Shown here: piece by piece, positions 55,808 to 64,000 of the stretch
Position numbering within the stretch: the first letter of the stretch is position 1
How the letters are laid out: every line of letters begins with the position of its first letter
NCBI GenBank assembly: GCA_903859205.1
Contig: CAIOLM010000027.1
Coordinates: 1 to 64,000, forward strand
Direction of reading: 5' to 3'
DNA from: an uncultured Microbacteriaceae bacterium
GTDB taxonomy: Bacteria; Actinomycetota; Actinomycetes; Actinomycetales; Microbacteriaceae
DNA: 64,000 nt
The notes under the pieces: generated by a model
Databases searched by the model: none
Told to the model about the DNA's origin: nothing
The model's input: only the letters and a program-made list of their open reading frames with translations
Translations under genes and position numbers: made by a program

Positions 55808-56062
55808 CTACTCGTTCTCGTCTTCGGAGACGAAGGGGTCACTGGCGCTCTCGTTGAACGAGTAACGAACGTGAAGCTTGCCCTGCACCTCGCGCGAATC
55901 AACCTCGAGGTAGCGGAAAATCGACTCCAGACCGTCGACGAGCGAGACAACGTTGAGCTTCTCGTCGTGCTTGCCATGGATGAGAACGCGCTCCTCGGCT
56001 TCGCCGGCGCGCGGGCCATCAATGAATTCGGCCGTGTAATAGACATCGTGCTGTTCAGACAT
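55808..56062 (-). CDS. conserved small acidic protein, unknown
   Basis: 84 residues, acidic, no signal peptide or membrane segment. YYTAEFIDGPRAGEAEERVLIHGKHDEKL and a C-terminal FVSEDENE suggest a small beta-rich fold. It lies 4 bp after the kinase gene on the same strand, so it is probably the last gene of the thiamine-transporter transcript. The family is not recognised. Confidence 0.6.
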   Translation of the reverse strand: MSEQHDVYYTAEFIDGPRAGEAEERVLIHGKHDEKLNVVSLVDGLESIFRYLEVDSREVQGKLHVRYSFNESASDPFVSEDENE

Positions 56063-56066
56063 GGTT

Positions 56067-56612
56067 CTAGGCTATCGGTTCTTCTGAGACAAAGAGTGAC
56101 GCGTGACGCTGCGGCTGCTCGCGTTCAACAAACTGCGTGAACTGGGCATCCCATTCGTCCCAGTGAAGGGCGAAGTCGTCGTCGGCGCGGCTGAGTGCTC
56201 GAGCCTTGCGGGTTTGCTCGACCTCGTCGACCCAAACGGATGCGCTAGCCACGCGCGCGGCCTGGTACGTGATGGCGCCACACCCCTCAATGACGAGGTC
56301 GGCAGTCACCGGAATTTCATGCCACTCGGCAGGCGCATTTGCGGCCCAGTCCCAGCGCTGCCAACGAGCGGATTGCCCGGCGAGGCGCGCCAGCATGATC
56401 GAGTCGCGCACATACGCAGAGGCGGAGTCCAGCCCATTCCATCCTGGGTATATGTCGTCGAGGTGAAGCACGACGAGTTCCCGGTCGGAAGGCCACGCGG
56501 CTTCGATTTCAGAGGCGAGTGTGGTTTTTCCGGCGCCACTGGGGCCGTCGATGAGTATGGTGAGCGGTTCAGCGCCGGCTGTCGGTGTGGCGAAGGCGGT
56601 CAGAGCAGACAC
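56067..56612 (-). CDS. P-loop kinase (uridine-kinase-like)
   Basis: 181 residues from the GTG at 56612. Walker A is DGPSGAGKTTLASEI near residue 19; VVLHLDDIYPGWNGL follows, where uridine/pantothenate-type kinases have their catalytic Asp. RDDDFALHWDEWDAQFTQF-like sequence closes the protein. A longer open frame upstream overlaps the ECF transmembrane gene and was rejected. It directly follows the YkoEDC-type genes, so a link to thiamine-precursor or nucleoside phosphorylation is possible but unproven. Confidence 0.75.
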   Translation of the reverse strand: MSALTAFATPTAGAEPLTILIDGPSGAGKTTLASEIEAAWPSDRELVVLHLDDIYPGWNGLDSASAYVRDSIMLARLAGQSARWQRWDWAANAPAEWHEIPVTADLVIEGCGAITYQAARVASASVWVDEVEQTRKARALSRADDDFALHWDEWDAQFTQFVEREQPQRHASLFVSEEPIA

Positions 56613-56619
56613 GGTCGAG

Positions 56620-57396
56620 CTATACAACGAGACCTCCCGTGAAGATTCCGATGGCAAGTGCCGCCGCAGCGACGAGGACTGCACCGGCGACGAGCATCCA
56701 GTCTCGCGCACCCCATCGCGCAACGCGTGCGTGACTGACCGGGCCGGGAGCGTTGATGCCACGAGCCTCCATGGCGAGTGCGAGTGTGGTGCCGCGCCGA
56801 ATGGAGAGCACCAGGAGCGAGAATGCTTGGCCACACAACCGGGAAATGGCTGCGAAGGGGCCTCGACCAGAACCAAGCCCACGCGCTCGACGCGCCATTT
56901 CAAGGGTGCGCCAGTCATCAAGCAAGAGGTTGAGCAAGCGGAAGGCGGCGAGAGTACCGAGCACGAACCGGCGCGGGAATCGCCACAGCTGAGTCAGCGA
57001 ATCGGCTAACACGGTAGCGTCGATGCGGGCAATCAATGCCACGCCGGCAACGCCAATGGCCAGGATGCGCAGACCGATTGCCAGCGCCAACACGAGCGAC
57101 CCTTGCGAGATGTTGATGAGGCCCCACTGAGCAAAACTCGTGCCCGACGGCCGGCCGTACAGCAGGGTCGTGAGTGCCGAAAGCGCAGCGATGAGAACAA
57201 TGGGAACAAGAATTCGCAGCACCTGGTGGCCGGTAAATCTGAAGAACGGGAGTGCGAGGAGGTCGATTATGAGCACGAAGGCCGCAGCTTGCGGGCTCAG
57301 CGTGAGAATCAGCCCGAGGCCAATCGCAATGGCGGCGATGAACTTAGCCAGGGGGTTAATTCCCGGGGCTGCAGTAGAAGCGACGCGCAGACTCAT
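56620..57396 (-). CDS. ykoC: ECF transporter transmembrane (T) component
   Basis: EcfT-type coupling protein, 258 residues. About five or six hydrophobic segments and the cytoplasmic coupling helices with the two Ala-Arg-Gly type motifs: MARRARGLG and MEARGINAPG. It overlaps the ATPase gene by 4 bp (ATGA type). It forms the energy module together with the fused ATPase at 57393. Confidence 0.9.
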   Translation of the reverse strand: MSLRVASTAAPGINPLAKFIAAIAIGLGLILTLSPQAAAFVLIIDLLALPFFRFTGHQVLRILVPIVLIAALSALTTLLYGRPSGTSFAQWGLINISQGSLVLALAIGLRILAIGVAGVALIARIDATVLADSLTQLWRFPRRFVLGTLAAFRLLNLLLDDWRTLEMARRARGLGSGRGPFAAISRLCGQAFSLLVLSIRRGTTLALAMEARGINAPGPVSHARVARWGARDWMLVAGAVLVAAAALAIGIFTGGLVV

Positions 57397-58850
57397 GACA
57401 TCCCCAACTCGATGCGGCGGTCGGCGTTGGCCACCAGCTTGTCGTCGTGCGTGAGCGCGACGATTGCACGGCCTTGGCCAGCAAGTTCGTGCATGAGTTC
57501 AAGCAGCTGCTGCCAGGTGTGAGCGTCTTGCCCGAACGTGGGTTCATCGAGAATCAGCACGCTCGGACGCGCAATGAGGGCCGTCGCAACAGAGAGCCGA
57601 CGCTGCTGACCACCCGAGAGCGTGAAAGGGTTTGCGCTGGCTTGGCCTGTGAGGTTGAGCCGCTCGAGCATCTCAGAAACTGCCGTGTCATTCGGCCTGC
57701 CTCGGAGCCCGGCGGTCGAGGCGCTGAGCTGCAACTCGGCACGCACGGTAGGCCGAACAAACTGGTGGGCCGGAGATTGAAAGACTGTGCCGATGCGCGT
57801 GTGCAACTGTCGTGATGTCCAGCGATAAGGTGCTTGGCCGACACCGCGGGCAAGTGGCTCGGTCGCCCTCAGATCACCCCCTGCGATGGGAATAAGACCG
57901 CCAAGAGTGAGCCCGAGGGTCGACTTTCCGACGCCGTTCGCGCCCGTGATAGCAAGCAACTCGCCAGCGGTGACGTTCAGGTTGAACTGGTCGAGAACAA
58001 TGGCGCCGCCAGGTCGTCGGATTGATACGTGCTGCGCCTCGAGGAGGGCGACTGACGAGCGGATGGGTATGCGAGTGTCACTCGCGACTGGGACGGGAGT
58101 GGGCGTATGGTCGGGCAACCAAATGCCGGACGCCGCGAGCTCGGCCCGGGAATTCTTGAGCACCGCGGCCGGGCTGCCGTCGGCCAGAACGCAGCCACGG
58201 GCATCCAAGACGATGACACGCGTGGCGAAGGTCCACCACAGGTCAAGGCGGTGTTCGACCACGATGACCGACGCGTTCGTTGCCGAAGCGACCTGCTCAA
58301 CCGATGCCCGCACCAGCGCGGCTCCGGCAGTATCAAGGTTCGCCGTGGGTTCGTCGAGCAGCAGAATGCGCGGCTCGCGGGCCATCGCTCCTGCTAAGGC
58401 AAGGCGCTGTTTTTGACCACCCGAGAGGGCACTCGTGGAATGCGCGAGATCAAAGTCGAGCCCGACGAGCTCGAGCGATTCAGTCACGCGCGGCCAGATT
58501 TGGTCGGCGGGCGTGCCCTGGTTTTCGAGACCGAAGGCGACATCGTCGCCGATGCGGTGCAAAACCGCCTGTGTCTCGGGATCTTGAAAGACGATTCCGA
58601 CATCGCCGCGTTGCTCGCGGGCATCATGGCCCAAGACCGTGAGCGCCCCCGAAGACGCCCCCTCGTCGGGGGCGAGAAGACCCGCGATGCCGCGAAGCAA
58701 CGTGCTCTTGCCGGAACCCGAAGGCCCGAGCAAGAGCACGCGCTCCCCGGCGTCAATAGTGAATGAAACACCATCGACGCTGGTTGACGGATTGGCGCCG
58801 AAGCGCCACCCCCATCCGTCAGCTACGACGGTAGATTCACCCACTGACAC
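57393..58850 (-). CDS. ykoD: ECF transporter ATPase, two ABC domains fused
   Basis: 485 residues with two complete ABC domains, corresponding to EcfA and EcfA' in one chain. Domain 1 has GPSGSGKSTLLRG and LSGGQKQRLALAGAMA, then LLLDEPTANLD. Domain 2 has GANGVGKSTLGL and LSGGQQRRLSVATALI, then LILDEPTFGQD. The YkoD fusion is typical of thiamine-precursor ECF systems. It lies between the S and T component genes in the order YkoE-YkoD-YkoC. Confidence 0.92.
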   Translation of the reverse strand: MSVGESTVVADGWGWRFGANPSTSVDGVSFTIDAGERVLLLGPSGSGKSTLLRGIAGLLAPDEGASSGALTVLGHDAREQRGDVGIVFQDPETQAVLHRIGDDVAFGLENQGTPADQIWPRVTESLELVGLDFDLAHSTSALSGGQKQRLALAGAMAREPRILLLDEPTANLDTAGAALVRASVEQVASATNASVIVVEHRLDLWWTFATRVIVLDARGCVLADGSPAAVLKNSRAELAASGIWLPDHTPTPVPVASDTRIPIRSSVALLEAQHVSIRRPGGAIVLDQFNLNVTAGELLAITGANGVGKSTLGLTLGGLIPIAGGDLRATEPLARGVGQAPYRWTSRQLHTRIGTVFQSPAHQFVRPTVRAELQLSASTAGLRGRPNDTAVSEMLERLNLTGQASANPFTLSGGQQRRLSVATALIARPSVLILDEPTFGQDAHTWQQLLELMHELAGQGRAIVALTHDDKLVANADRRIELGMS

Positions 58851-58868
58851 TGAACGACTTTCTTGTTT

Positions 58869-59468
58869 CTAGGCGGTTTTGCCGAGAGGGAAGCGCGCGA
58901 GCGCACCGGTCTTGGCGAGAGCTTTGGCCACGATCAGCGCCAGAATTCCGGCAAGCACAATGCCCGACACGACGGCCGAAACCGTGTAGATCGCGGCAAT
59001 CTCGAAAGTGACTCCGGGGTAGTAGAGCACTAGGCACACGGCAGCGTTGGCCACTCCAGAGAGGGCGCCCGAGACGATGGCAACGGCAAGTCGACTGCTC
59101 GCGTATCCGAAAATGGCAATGCCCGCCTCGGCACCAATGCCCTGAACGAGAGCAACCAGGATCGTCATAGGGCCCCACGCGGGATAGAACGCCATTTCGA
59201 CGATGGCCGCAACGACGGAGACGACCACGGCCGCTCCGGGCTTACGAATGATCAACCCGCCCAGAACGGGCATAAAGAGCCAGAACGCGGCGGTCAGCCC
59301 TTCGAGACCTGGCGTGACGCCAAGAAACACGCTCAACGGCGTGTAGGCGATGTCGCCGGCGAAGAACAGAACGCCGCCCGCGATGCCCAGAACGGCAGCG
59401 GTCACGATGTCAACAATGCGCCAGGCAAAGCGATTCGAGGTGGGGGTGGATGTGATGGTTGCGTGCAC
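58869..59468 (-). CDS. ykoE: ECF transporter substrate-binding (S) component, YkoE-like
   Basis: 199 residues and about five to six hydrophobic segments. It resembles YkoE, the S component for hydroxymethylpyrimidine/thiamine. The assignment rests on the YkoED C order and on the TPP riboswitch immediately upstream, which identifies the thiamine pathway. It shows VDIVTAAVLGIAGGVLF and the aromatic FWLFMPVLGGLIIRKPGAA region. It starts at the ATG at 59468, 52 bp after the aptamer. Confidence 0.9.
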   Translation of the reverse strand: MHATITSTPTSNRFAWRIVDIVTAAVLGIAGGVLFFAGDIAYTPLSVFLGVTPGLEGLTAAFWLFMPVLGGLIIRKPGAAVVVSVVAAIVEMAFYPAWGPMTILVALVQGIGAEAGIAIFGYASSRLAVAIVSGALSGVANAAVCLVLYYPGVTFEIAAIYTVSAVVSGIVLAGILALIVAKALAKTGALARFPLGKTA

Positions 59469-59520
59469 TTGCGTGCCCCTTTCATGTATGGAAATGAGGG
59501 CACGGGATGTGAGATGAGTC

Positions 59521-59605
<85 letters not shown>

Positions 59606-59619
59606 GTTTCGTGAACAGT

Positions 59620-60861
59620 CTACTCGCGCACAGCCTTCGTTGCGCCGTGTGCAGACTCACCGATTGGCGCGTCGGTCGGACTCACAACGAGCGACGCGGG
59701 CTTGATTGCGCCTCGGCCAAATTTCTGTGAGACGGCGTCTTCGACGCGTTCGATTTCGCGCCACTCCTCATCGCTGTCCCACAGCAGTCCGTCAGCGCTG
59801 CCCGACGGAACGAGCTGCTCCGCACGCACTCCAATGAGGCGCACGGGGTTGCGGTGCAGCTCTCCGACCTCCTCGATGAGCGCATCGAGCAACTCGACGG
59901 CGGTTGCGTAAATGGTTCGGCTCACCGAGGTTGCGGTAGGCAGCGTGCGGCTGCGTGAGACGGTTTGGCGATCTGCAAAGGCGACCTTGAGAGCCACGGT
60001 TCGGGCATCCAGATTGCCGAGTCGAAGTGAGGAACCAACACGCTCACTCTGCGCCAGGAGTGTGCGCCGCAGGGTGTCGAGGTCAGTGATGTCTTCGTCG
60101 AAAGTGATCTCACGACCGGTACTTTTCTCCATGCGGGTCGGCACAACAGAGCGCGGGTCACGGCCCCAGGCCAAGTCGTGCAGGTGCGTGCCAGCGGACT
60201 CCCCTAGCGCTGAGATGAGGCTTCGAAGTGGAGTATCAGCGATGTCACCCACGGTGTGAAGTCCACGCTTTTCAAGCACTTTCGCGGTCTGCGGGCCGAC
60301 GCCCCACAGCGCGCGAATAGGCAGCGGGTGCAAAAACTCGAGTGCTTTATCGGGCTCGATGACGAGTAGTCCGTTGGGCTTGCACTGCCCGGATGCCAGC
60401 TTGGCCATGAACTTGGTTGCGGCGACACCGACCGAGCAGGTCAGACCGGTTCGGTCGAGCACTGCAGCGCGAATATCGGCGGCAATCTTCTCTGGGCTAC
60501 CCAGAAGTCTCGTTGCACCTCGAACATCGAGGAATGCCTCGTCGATGCTGATGGGCTCAACCAGAGGAGTGAAGTCTCGAAACACCGCCATGACTTCTGC
60601 CGAAGCTTTCGTGTACTTGGCCCGCACCGGCGGCATAACGATCACGTCGGGCACAAGGCGTTTGGCCATCGCCAGGGGCATCGGACCCTTGATGCCGAGG
60701 GCCCGAGCCTCGTAGGTGGCGCTCAAGACGACCGAACGCCCCGAAAGCGGAGCCACGACGGCCGGCTTGCCTCGATACTCAGGAAAATCGAGCAGTTCGA
60801 CCGACGCAAAGAACGCATCCATGTCGACATGCAGGATGCCGGTGGTCGTCGCGTTCTTCAC
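59620..60861 (-). CDS. dinB: DNA polymerase IV
   Basis: Y-family translesion polymerase, 413 residues from the GTG at 60861. Catalytic motifs HVDMDAFFASVE (near 10) and SIDEAFLDV (near 105) carry the metal-binding Asp/Glu. Helix-hairpin-helix (LWGVGPQTAKVLEKRG) and little-finger domains follow. It lacks a canonical C-terminal beta-clamp pentapeptide at the very end. A TTG at 60891 would extend it but overlaps the aacS end. Confidence 0.92.
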   Translation of the reverse strand: MKNATTTGILHVDMDAFFASVELLDFPEYRGKPAVVAPLSGRSVVLSATYEARALGIKGPMPLAMAKRLVPDVIVMPPVRAKYTKASAEVMAVFRDFTPLVEPISIDEAFLDVRGATRLLGSPEKIAADIRAAVLDRTGLTCSVGVAATKFMAKLASGQCKPNGLLVIEPDKALEFLHPLPIRALWGVGPQTAKVLEKRGLHTVGDIADTPLRSLISALGESAGTHLHDLAWGRDPRSVVPTRMEKSTGREITFDEDITDLDTLRRTLLAQSERVGSSLRLGNLDARTVALKVAFADRQTVSRSRTLPTATSVSRTIYATAVELLDALIEEVGELHRNPVRLIGVRAEQLVPSGSADGLLWDSDEEWREIERVEDAVSQKFGRGAIKPASLVVSPTDAPIGESAHGATKAVRE

Positions 60862-60868
60862 GCTCTCA

Positions 60869-62890
60869 TTATGAAGCTGGAAGCACCGCAATCACGCTGG
60901 CGACAATGTCATCAACATCGTCAGGGCGAACGAGCACGCCACGATCCATGACGGAAGCATCGATTGGCTTGCCCTCGCGCGTGGCCTGAACAACACGCTT
61001 CAGTGGAATCTCGAGACGCTTACCCGTTGCCGTGCGCGGAACCGAGGGTGTCCACACGATGGTGTCGGGAACGTGACGCGGCGAAAGTTCGGTGCGAATC
61101 GTTGTCTTGATCGACTTCTCGAGCGCATCGGTGTCTTGACCGTCTTTGGCGACGGCGAGCAGAACAAGCTGCCCCATGCCCCCGGCTGGGTCTTCGAAGT
61201 GAATGACCATCGAGTCGGCGATTCCGGGAAGCGGGTCGAGCACACCGTAGAACTCGGCGGTGCCCAGGCGAACGCCTCCGCGATTGAGCGTGGCATCGGA
61301 ACGACCCGAGATGATCCAGGTGTCGCGGTTCGTGTGAATAAGCCAGTCACCGTGACGCCACACGCCCGGGTAAACATCGAAGTAGGAGGCCTTGTAGCGC
61401 TCCCCATCGGTGTCACCCCAGAAGAACAAAGGCATCGAGGGCAGTGGCTTGGTGCAAACGAGCTCACCGGGCTCATCGATGGGCACGGTTTTGCCTTCGG
61501 GGCTCCACGCATCAAGTGCGACACCGAGCATGGGAACAACCATTTCGCCCGCGTGAACGCCGGCAAGGGATGCGCCCGAAAGGAAACCTGAACAGATGTC
61601 GGTTCCGCCGGATGCAGGACAGAGGTAGAGATTGGGGTTCACGTGGTCGTACACCCACACCGCGACATCAGCGGCCAGCGGTGAACCCGAGCACTGAATT
61701 TCGCGCAGCTTGCTGAGGTCCCACCTTTTGCCGGGTTCGATGCCCGCGTGGGCACTCGCGGCCAGGTACGCAGAACCCGTGGCGAAGTAGGTGGCTCCAG
61801 TCGTGCCGAGCATGGCCCACTGTGACCACTCGCCATCGAGTGCCGGCCAGTTGGGGTCGCCATCCATGAGCACCATGGATGCGCCCGTCATCAGGGTCGA
61901 AACACTGAGCGTCCAGACCATCCAGCCGGTTGTCGAGAACCAGAAGGTTCGGTCGCGCTCGTCGATGTCGAACATGAGGCGCAGGTCACGCATGTGCGTG
62001 ATGAGCAATCCGCCGTGGCCGTGCACAATCGCCTTGGGCTTGCCGGTGGTTCCCGAGGAGAACAGCACCACGAGCGGGGTCGCAAACGGCAGCGGTTCGA
62101 CGACGTAATCGGCGGCCGTGGCGGTGAAGTCGCTCCACGCAATCGCGCCGGCTGGAACATCCGCGTTCTCATCTGCGTAAGGCAGAAGGACCGCGGTGAC
62201 GCCAGGAATCGCTTCACGAATGGCGGCGAGTTCGTCAACGCGACTGATGCGCTTGGCGCCCCAGGCATAGCCGTCGAGCGCGACGATCAACTTGGGCTCG
62301 AGCTGCTCTATGCGGTCAAGTACCGAACGCGTGCCCATCTCGGGCGGAACGGAGCAGAACACAGCACCTAACGATGCAGCAGCGATGAACAGAGCAATCG
62401 TTTCAGGGATGTTCGGTAGGTAACCGACGACGCGATCCCCCTTGGTGATGCCCGCGCGAATGAGGCCCTGCTGAACGCGCGTTACGAGGTCGACCACTTC
62501 ATCACCGGTGAGCTCGAAGGCATCGCGCGTCTGGCTGCGTGCAATGAGCATGGGCTTGTCACCCTGACTTCTCAACCCACGAACGAGGTGCTCACCCCAG
62601 TTGACAAGGGCGCCGGGGAACCATTGCGCACCGGGCATCTGCGTCGAGGCAAGAACGCGCTCATATGGAGCGTGCTCGATGATTTTGGCCTCACGCCACA
62701 GCTCACCCCAGAACTGCTCGAGGTTATCTACCGACCACTGCCAGCCGTCACGATAGGTCTCGAAGTGGGCACCTGTTTCGGCCTCGATGCGCTCGAAGAA
62801 TCGGCCCATCTGGAACTTCGACCAGTCAGAGCGCGCAGGCGGTGCCTTGAGCAGCTTGCCCTGATTATTGGGCGTCGAAGATGAAGTCAC
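60869..62890 (-). CDS. acetoacetyl-CoA synthetase
   Basis: AMP-forming ligase activating acetoacetate, 673 residues from the GTG at 62890 behind GAAAGG. The N-terminal ACS-type cap (SVDNLEQFWGELW) is followed by the AMP-binding core FSSGTTGKPKAIVHGHGG and the YFDVYPGVWRHGDWLI region characteristic of acetoacetyl-CoA synthetases. The C-terminal lid has GKRLEIPLKRVV. It is directly downstream of iclR, with an IclR-type operator just before the start. It may feed ketone bodies or butyrate-type carbon into acetyl-CoA. Confidence 0.9.
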   Translation of the reverse strand: MTSSSTPNNQGKLLKAPPARSDWSKFQMGRFFERIEAETGAHFETYRDGWQWSVDNLEQFWGELWREAKIIEHAPYERVLASTQMPGAQWFPGALVNWGEHLVRGLRSQGDKPMLIARSQTRDAFELTGDEVVDLVTRVQQGLIRAGITKGDRVVGYLPNIPETIALFIAAASLGAVFCSVPPEMGTRSVLDRIEQLEPKLIVALDGYAWGAKRISRVDELAAIREAIPGVTAVLLPYADENADVPAGAIAWSDFTATAADYVVEPLPFATPLVVLFSSGTTGKPKAIVHGHGGLLITHMRDLRLMFDIDERDRTFWFSTTGWMVWTLSVSTLMTGASMVLMDGDPNWPALDGEWSQWAMLGTTGATYFATGSAYLAASAHAGIEPGKRWDLSKLREIQCSGSPLAADVAVWVYDHVNPNLYLCPASGGTDICSGFLSGASLAGVHAGEMVVPMLGVALDAWSPEGKTVPIDEPGELVCTKPLPSMPLFFWGDTDGERYKASYFDVYPGVWRHGDWLIHTNRDTWIISGRSDATLNRGGVRLGTAEFYGVLDPLPGIADSMVIHFEDPAGGMGQLVLLAVAKDGQDTDALEKSIKTTIRTELSPRHVPDTIVWTPSVPRTATGKRLEIPLKRVVQATREGKPIDASVMDRGVLVRPDDVDDIVASVIAVLPAS

Positions 62891-62903
62891 GATGAACCTT
62901 TCT

Positions 62904-62920
62904 TTTTCACTAGATGAAAA
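62904..62920. promoter_or_regulatory. IclR-type operator before aacS
   Basis: TTTTCA-CTAGA-TGAAAA, a 6-bp inverted repeat with 5-bp spacer, 14 bp upstream of the aacS start and just past the iclR stop. It has the same arms and spacing as 63755-63771. Confidence 0.65.
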
Positions 62921-62921
62921 G

Positions 62922-63707
62922 CTAGTGAGACTCGGGATTGGCGGCCAACTCTTCGAGCCGGTGTCCCAAACCTGCCGCGGCTTCGAGCATCTGAGGGACA
63001 TAAATCTCGAGGTCATCGCGAAGCTCGTAGTTCACGATTCCGATGGCGGCCTCAACCTTCCCGTTCACCATGACCGGGGCGGCGATCGCCGTCGATCCGG
63101 CGACATACTCTTCGGTCGAATGAGCAAAGCCTTGGTCGCGAACCTGTTCGAGCAACTTATTGAGCGCGCGGGGCGTGGTCACCGTGTTGTCAGTAAAGCG
63201 CGGCAGTGGCATGCCCGAGATGACGTCGATAAAGCTCTGGTCACTCACCGCGAGAATCGCCTGTCCTACGGCGGTTGCGTGAAGCGGGATGCGCGCGCCG
63301 ATGCGACTCTGAACGGGAGTCTTCGTGTCGAGGGTCAACTTCTCGATATAGACCGCATCCACGCCATCGCAGACAGCCAGCTGAACCGTCTCGCGGCACT
63401 CGTACTGCAGGTTGAGCAAGAAAGGCATGGCAACTTCACGCATGTGTCCGTGTACAGGAGTGAGCAGGCCCATCTCCCACATGCGAACGCCCAGGCTGTA
63501 CCGCCCGGCGGCATCGCGTTGCAAGAAGCGGCCTTCTTCGAGCTCACCCGCCAAGCGGTACACCGTGGCGACAGGAAGGCCGGCCACGCGTGCGAGCTGG
63601 CTCAGAGTCATGGAGGGCTCTTGGGCGCTCAGCGCGCCCAGAACAGCAAGAGCGCGAGCGGTGACCGACTTGGCCGTGCTCTTAGGGAACTGCGCAACAT
63701 TGCTCAT
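62922..63707 (-). CDS. IclR-family transcriptional regulator
   Basis: 261 residues. An N-terminal winged helix (MTLSQLARVAGLPVATVYRLAGELEEGRFLQRD, ~33-65) is followed by the IclR effector domain (~85-255) with GARIPLHATAVGQAILA and a late AIGIVNYELRDD. It is divergent from the gene at 63853 and precedes aacS by 31 bp. Matching operators on both sides suggest it controls both and itself. Confidence 0.92.
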   Translation of the reverse strand: MSNVAQFPKSTAKSVTARALAVLGALSAQEPSMTLSQLARVAGLPVATVYRLAGELEEGRFLQRDAAGRYSLGVRMWEMGLLTPVHGHMREVAMPFLLNLQYECRETVQLAVCDGVDAVYIEKLTLDTKTPVQSRIGARIPLHATAVGQAILAVSDQSFIDVISGMPLPRFTDNTVTTPRALNKLLEQVRDQGFAHSTEEYVAGSTAIAAPVMVNGKVEAAIGIVNYELRDDLEIYVPQMLEAAAGLGHRLEELAANPESH

Positions 63708-63754
63708 GATGAAGCCAGCCTACGAGAGAAGTGCCCCGAAAGGGAAGAATGACC

Positions 63755-63771
63755 TTTTCACTCAGTGAAAA
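63755..63771. promoter_or_regulatory. IclR-type operator in the divergent region
   Basis: TTTTCACT-C-AGTGAAAA, a perfect 8-bp palindrome around a single base and a longer version of the site at 62904-62920. It lies 47 bp before iclR and 81 bp before the divergent gene. Confidence 0.7.
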
Positions 63772-63852
63772 ACGTTCTTGCTTTTTTCACGAACTGGGGC
63801 GAGACTACAAGCACAGTCCTCCCCGATCCACACAGAGCAGTTTGGAGTCACC

Positions 63853-64000
63853 ATGTCAGAACGTCGTTTCCCGGACCCCTACGAGGTTGAAACACCCGCA
63901 GGCGCCGAAGGTTGGAAAGAGCTTTACGCCTACCACAACCTCTTCCAAGACGGCCGTCGCGAGATTGACGGAAAGAAGACCTGGTTCCGCAACTCGCTGC
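63853..64000 (+). CDS. N-terminus of a possible PEP-utilizing enzyme, cut by window end
   Basis: The first 49 codons from the ATG at 63853, with TTGGAG ahead. The residues DPYEVETPAGAEGWKELYAY resemble the start of pyruvate,water-dikinase-like PEP-utilizing proteins found beside actinobacterial catabolic genes; this recall is tentative. It is divergent from iclR behind a perfect palindrome. Confidence 0.45.
   Translation, partial: MSERRFPDPYEVETPAGAEGWKELYAYHNLFQDGRREIDGKKTWFRNSL

Overview
The window is one contiguous piece of an actinobacterial chromosome, most likely from the family Microbacteriaceae. The signs are paired clpP genes behind clpX, an Obg-L27-L21-RNase E cluster, a translational ileS T-box of the short actinobacterial type, an EttA-type ABC-F protein, many one-base stop/start overlaps, and copies of the short palindromic repeat with core TTTCGACARGCTC that is common in this family. 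The genes are high in GC and densely packed. This placement is inference from gene content and has not been tested with a tree.

Region 1 (1-26.5 kb) is housekeeping. It holds obg, rpmA, rplU and rne; a VKOR-type thiol oxidase; ndk, a small membrane protein, folC and ileS in one overlapping minus-strand run behind a T-box; divergent valS with a probable leaderless promoter; clpX, clpP2 and clpP1; a LysE-type exporter; trigger factor; two tRNAs; a PhnA/YjdM protein; an amidohydrolase; a Nei-type glycosylase overlapping rpiB; and pepN, an MscS channel and a truncated globin in one run.

Region 2 (26.5-35.4 kb) is the most unusual part. A minus-strand cluster encodes a SipW-type (Ser/His) signal peptidase and three secreted proteins that share one domain (a GQG-x5-ACD start and a second Cys 33-42 residues later). 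One of the three carries a collagen-like Gly-X-Y stalk and is broken by a frameshift at a run of six G. The cluster also encodes a protein that looks like a catalytically dead relative of the peptidase, and a large polytopic membrane protein. A large secreted protein with an InlB-type repeat is divergent to it. A TetR-type regulator follows, whose two upstream operators share half-sites with the promoter of the most typical SipW substrate. I read this as a candidate surface-fibre or adhesin assembly locus.

Region 3 (35.4-47.8 kb) holds a thioesterase, a frameshifted ettA, a lipoprotein, a single-strand binding protein, msrA, a KhtTU-type K+/H+ antiporter pair, tRNA-Arg, a three-gene overlapping operon (TetR, MBL-fold/Rieske fusion, diacylglycerol-kinase-like), a large secreted wall-associated protein and orn.

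Region 4 (47.8-55.7 kb) is a genomic island of about 7.8 kb inserted in the 3' end of tRNA-His. It is bounded by 23-bp direct repeats and carries its own tyrosine recombinase, a HIRAN-like protein, an HpaB-type aromatic hydroxylase, a flavin reductase that can supply it with reduced flavin, and a 1020-residue ATPase/BTAD regulator between them. Repeated TGTTGGC motifs at both ends look like recombinase arm sites. The tRNA's ancestral terminator now lies beyond the right end.

Region 5 (55.7-64 kb) holds a TPP-riboswitch-controlled YkoEDC-type ECF transporter with a small kinase, dinB, acetoacetyl-CoA synthetase, and an IclR regulator with two matching operators (TTTTCA-N5-TGAAAA). A divergent gene is cut off by the window end. 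No CRISPR array, rRNA gene or prophage structural gene was seen.
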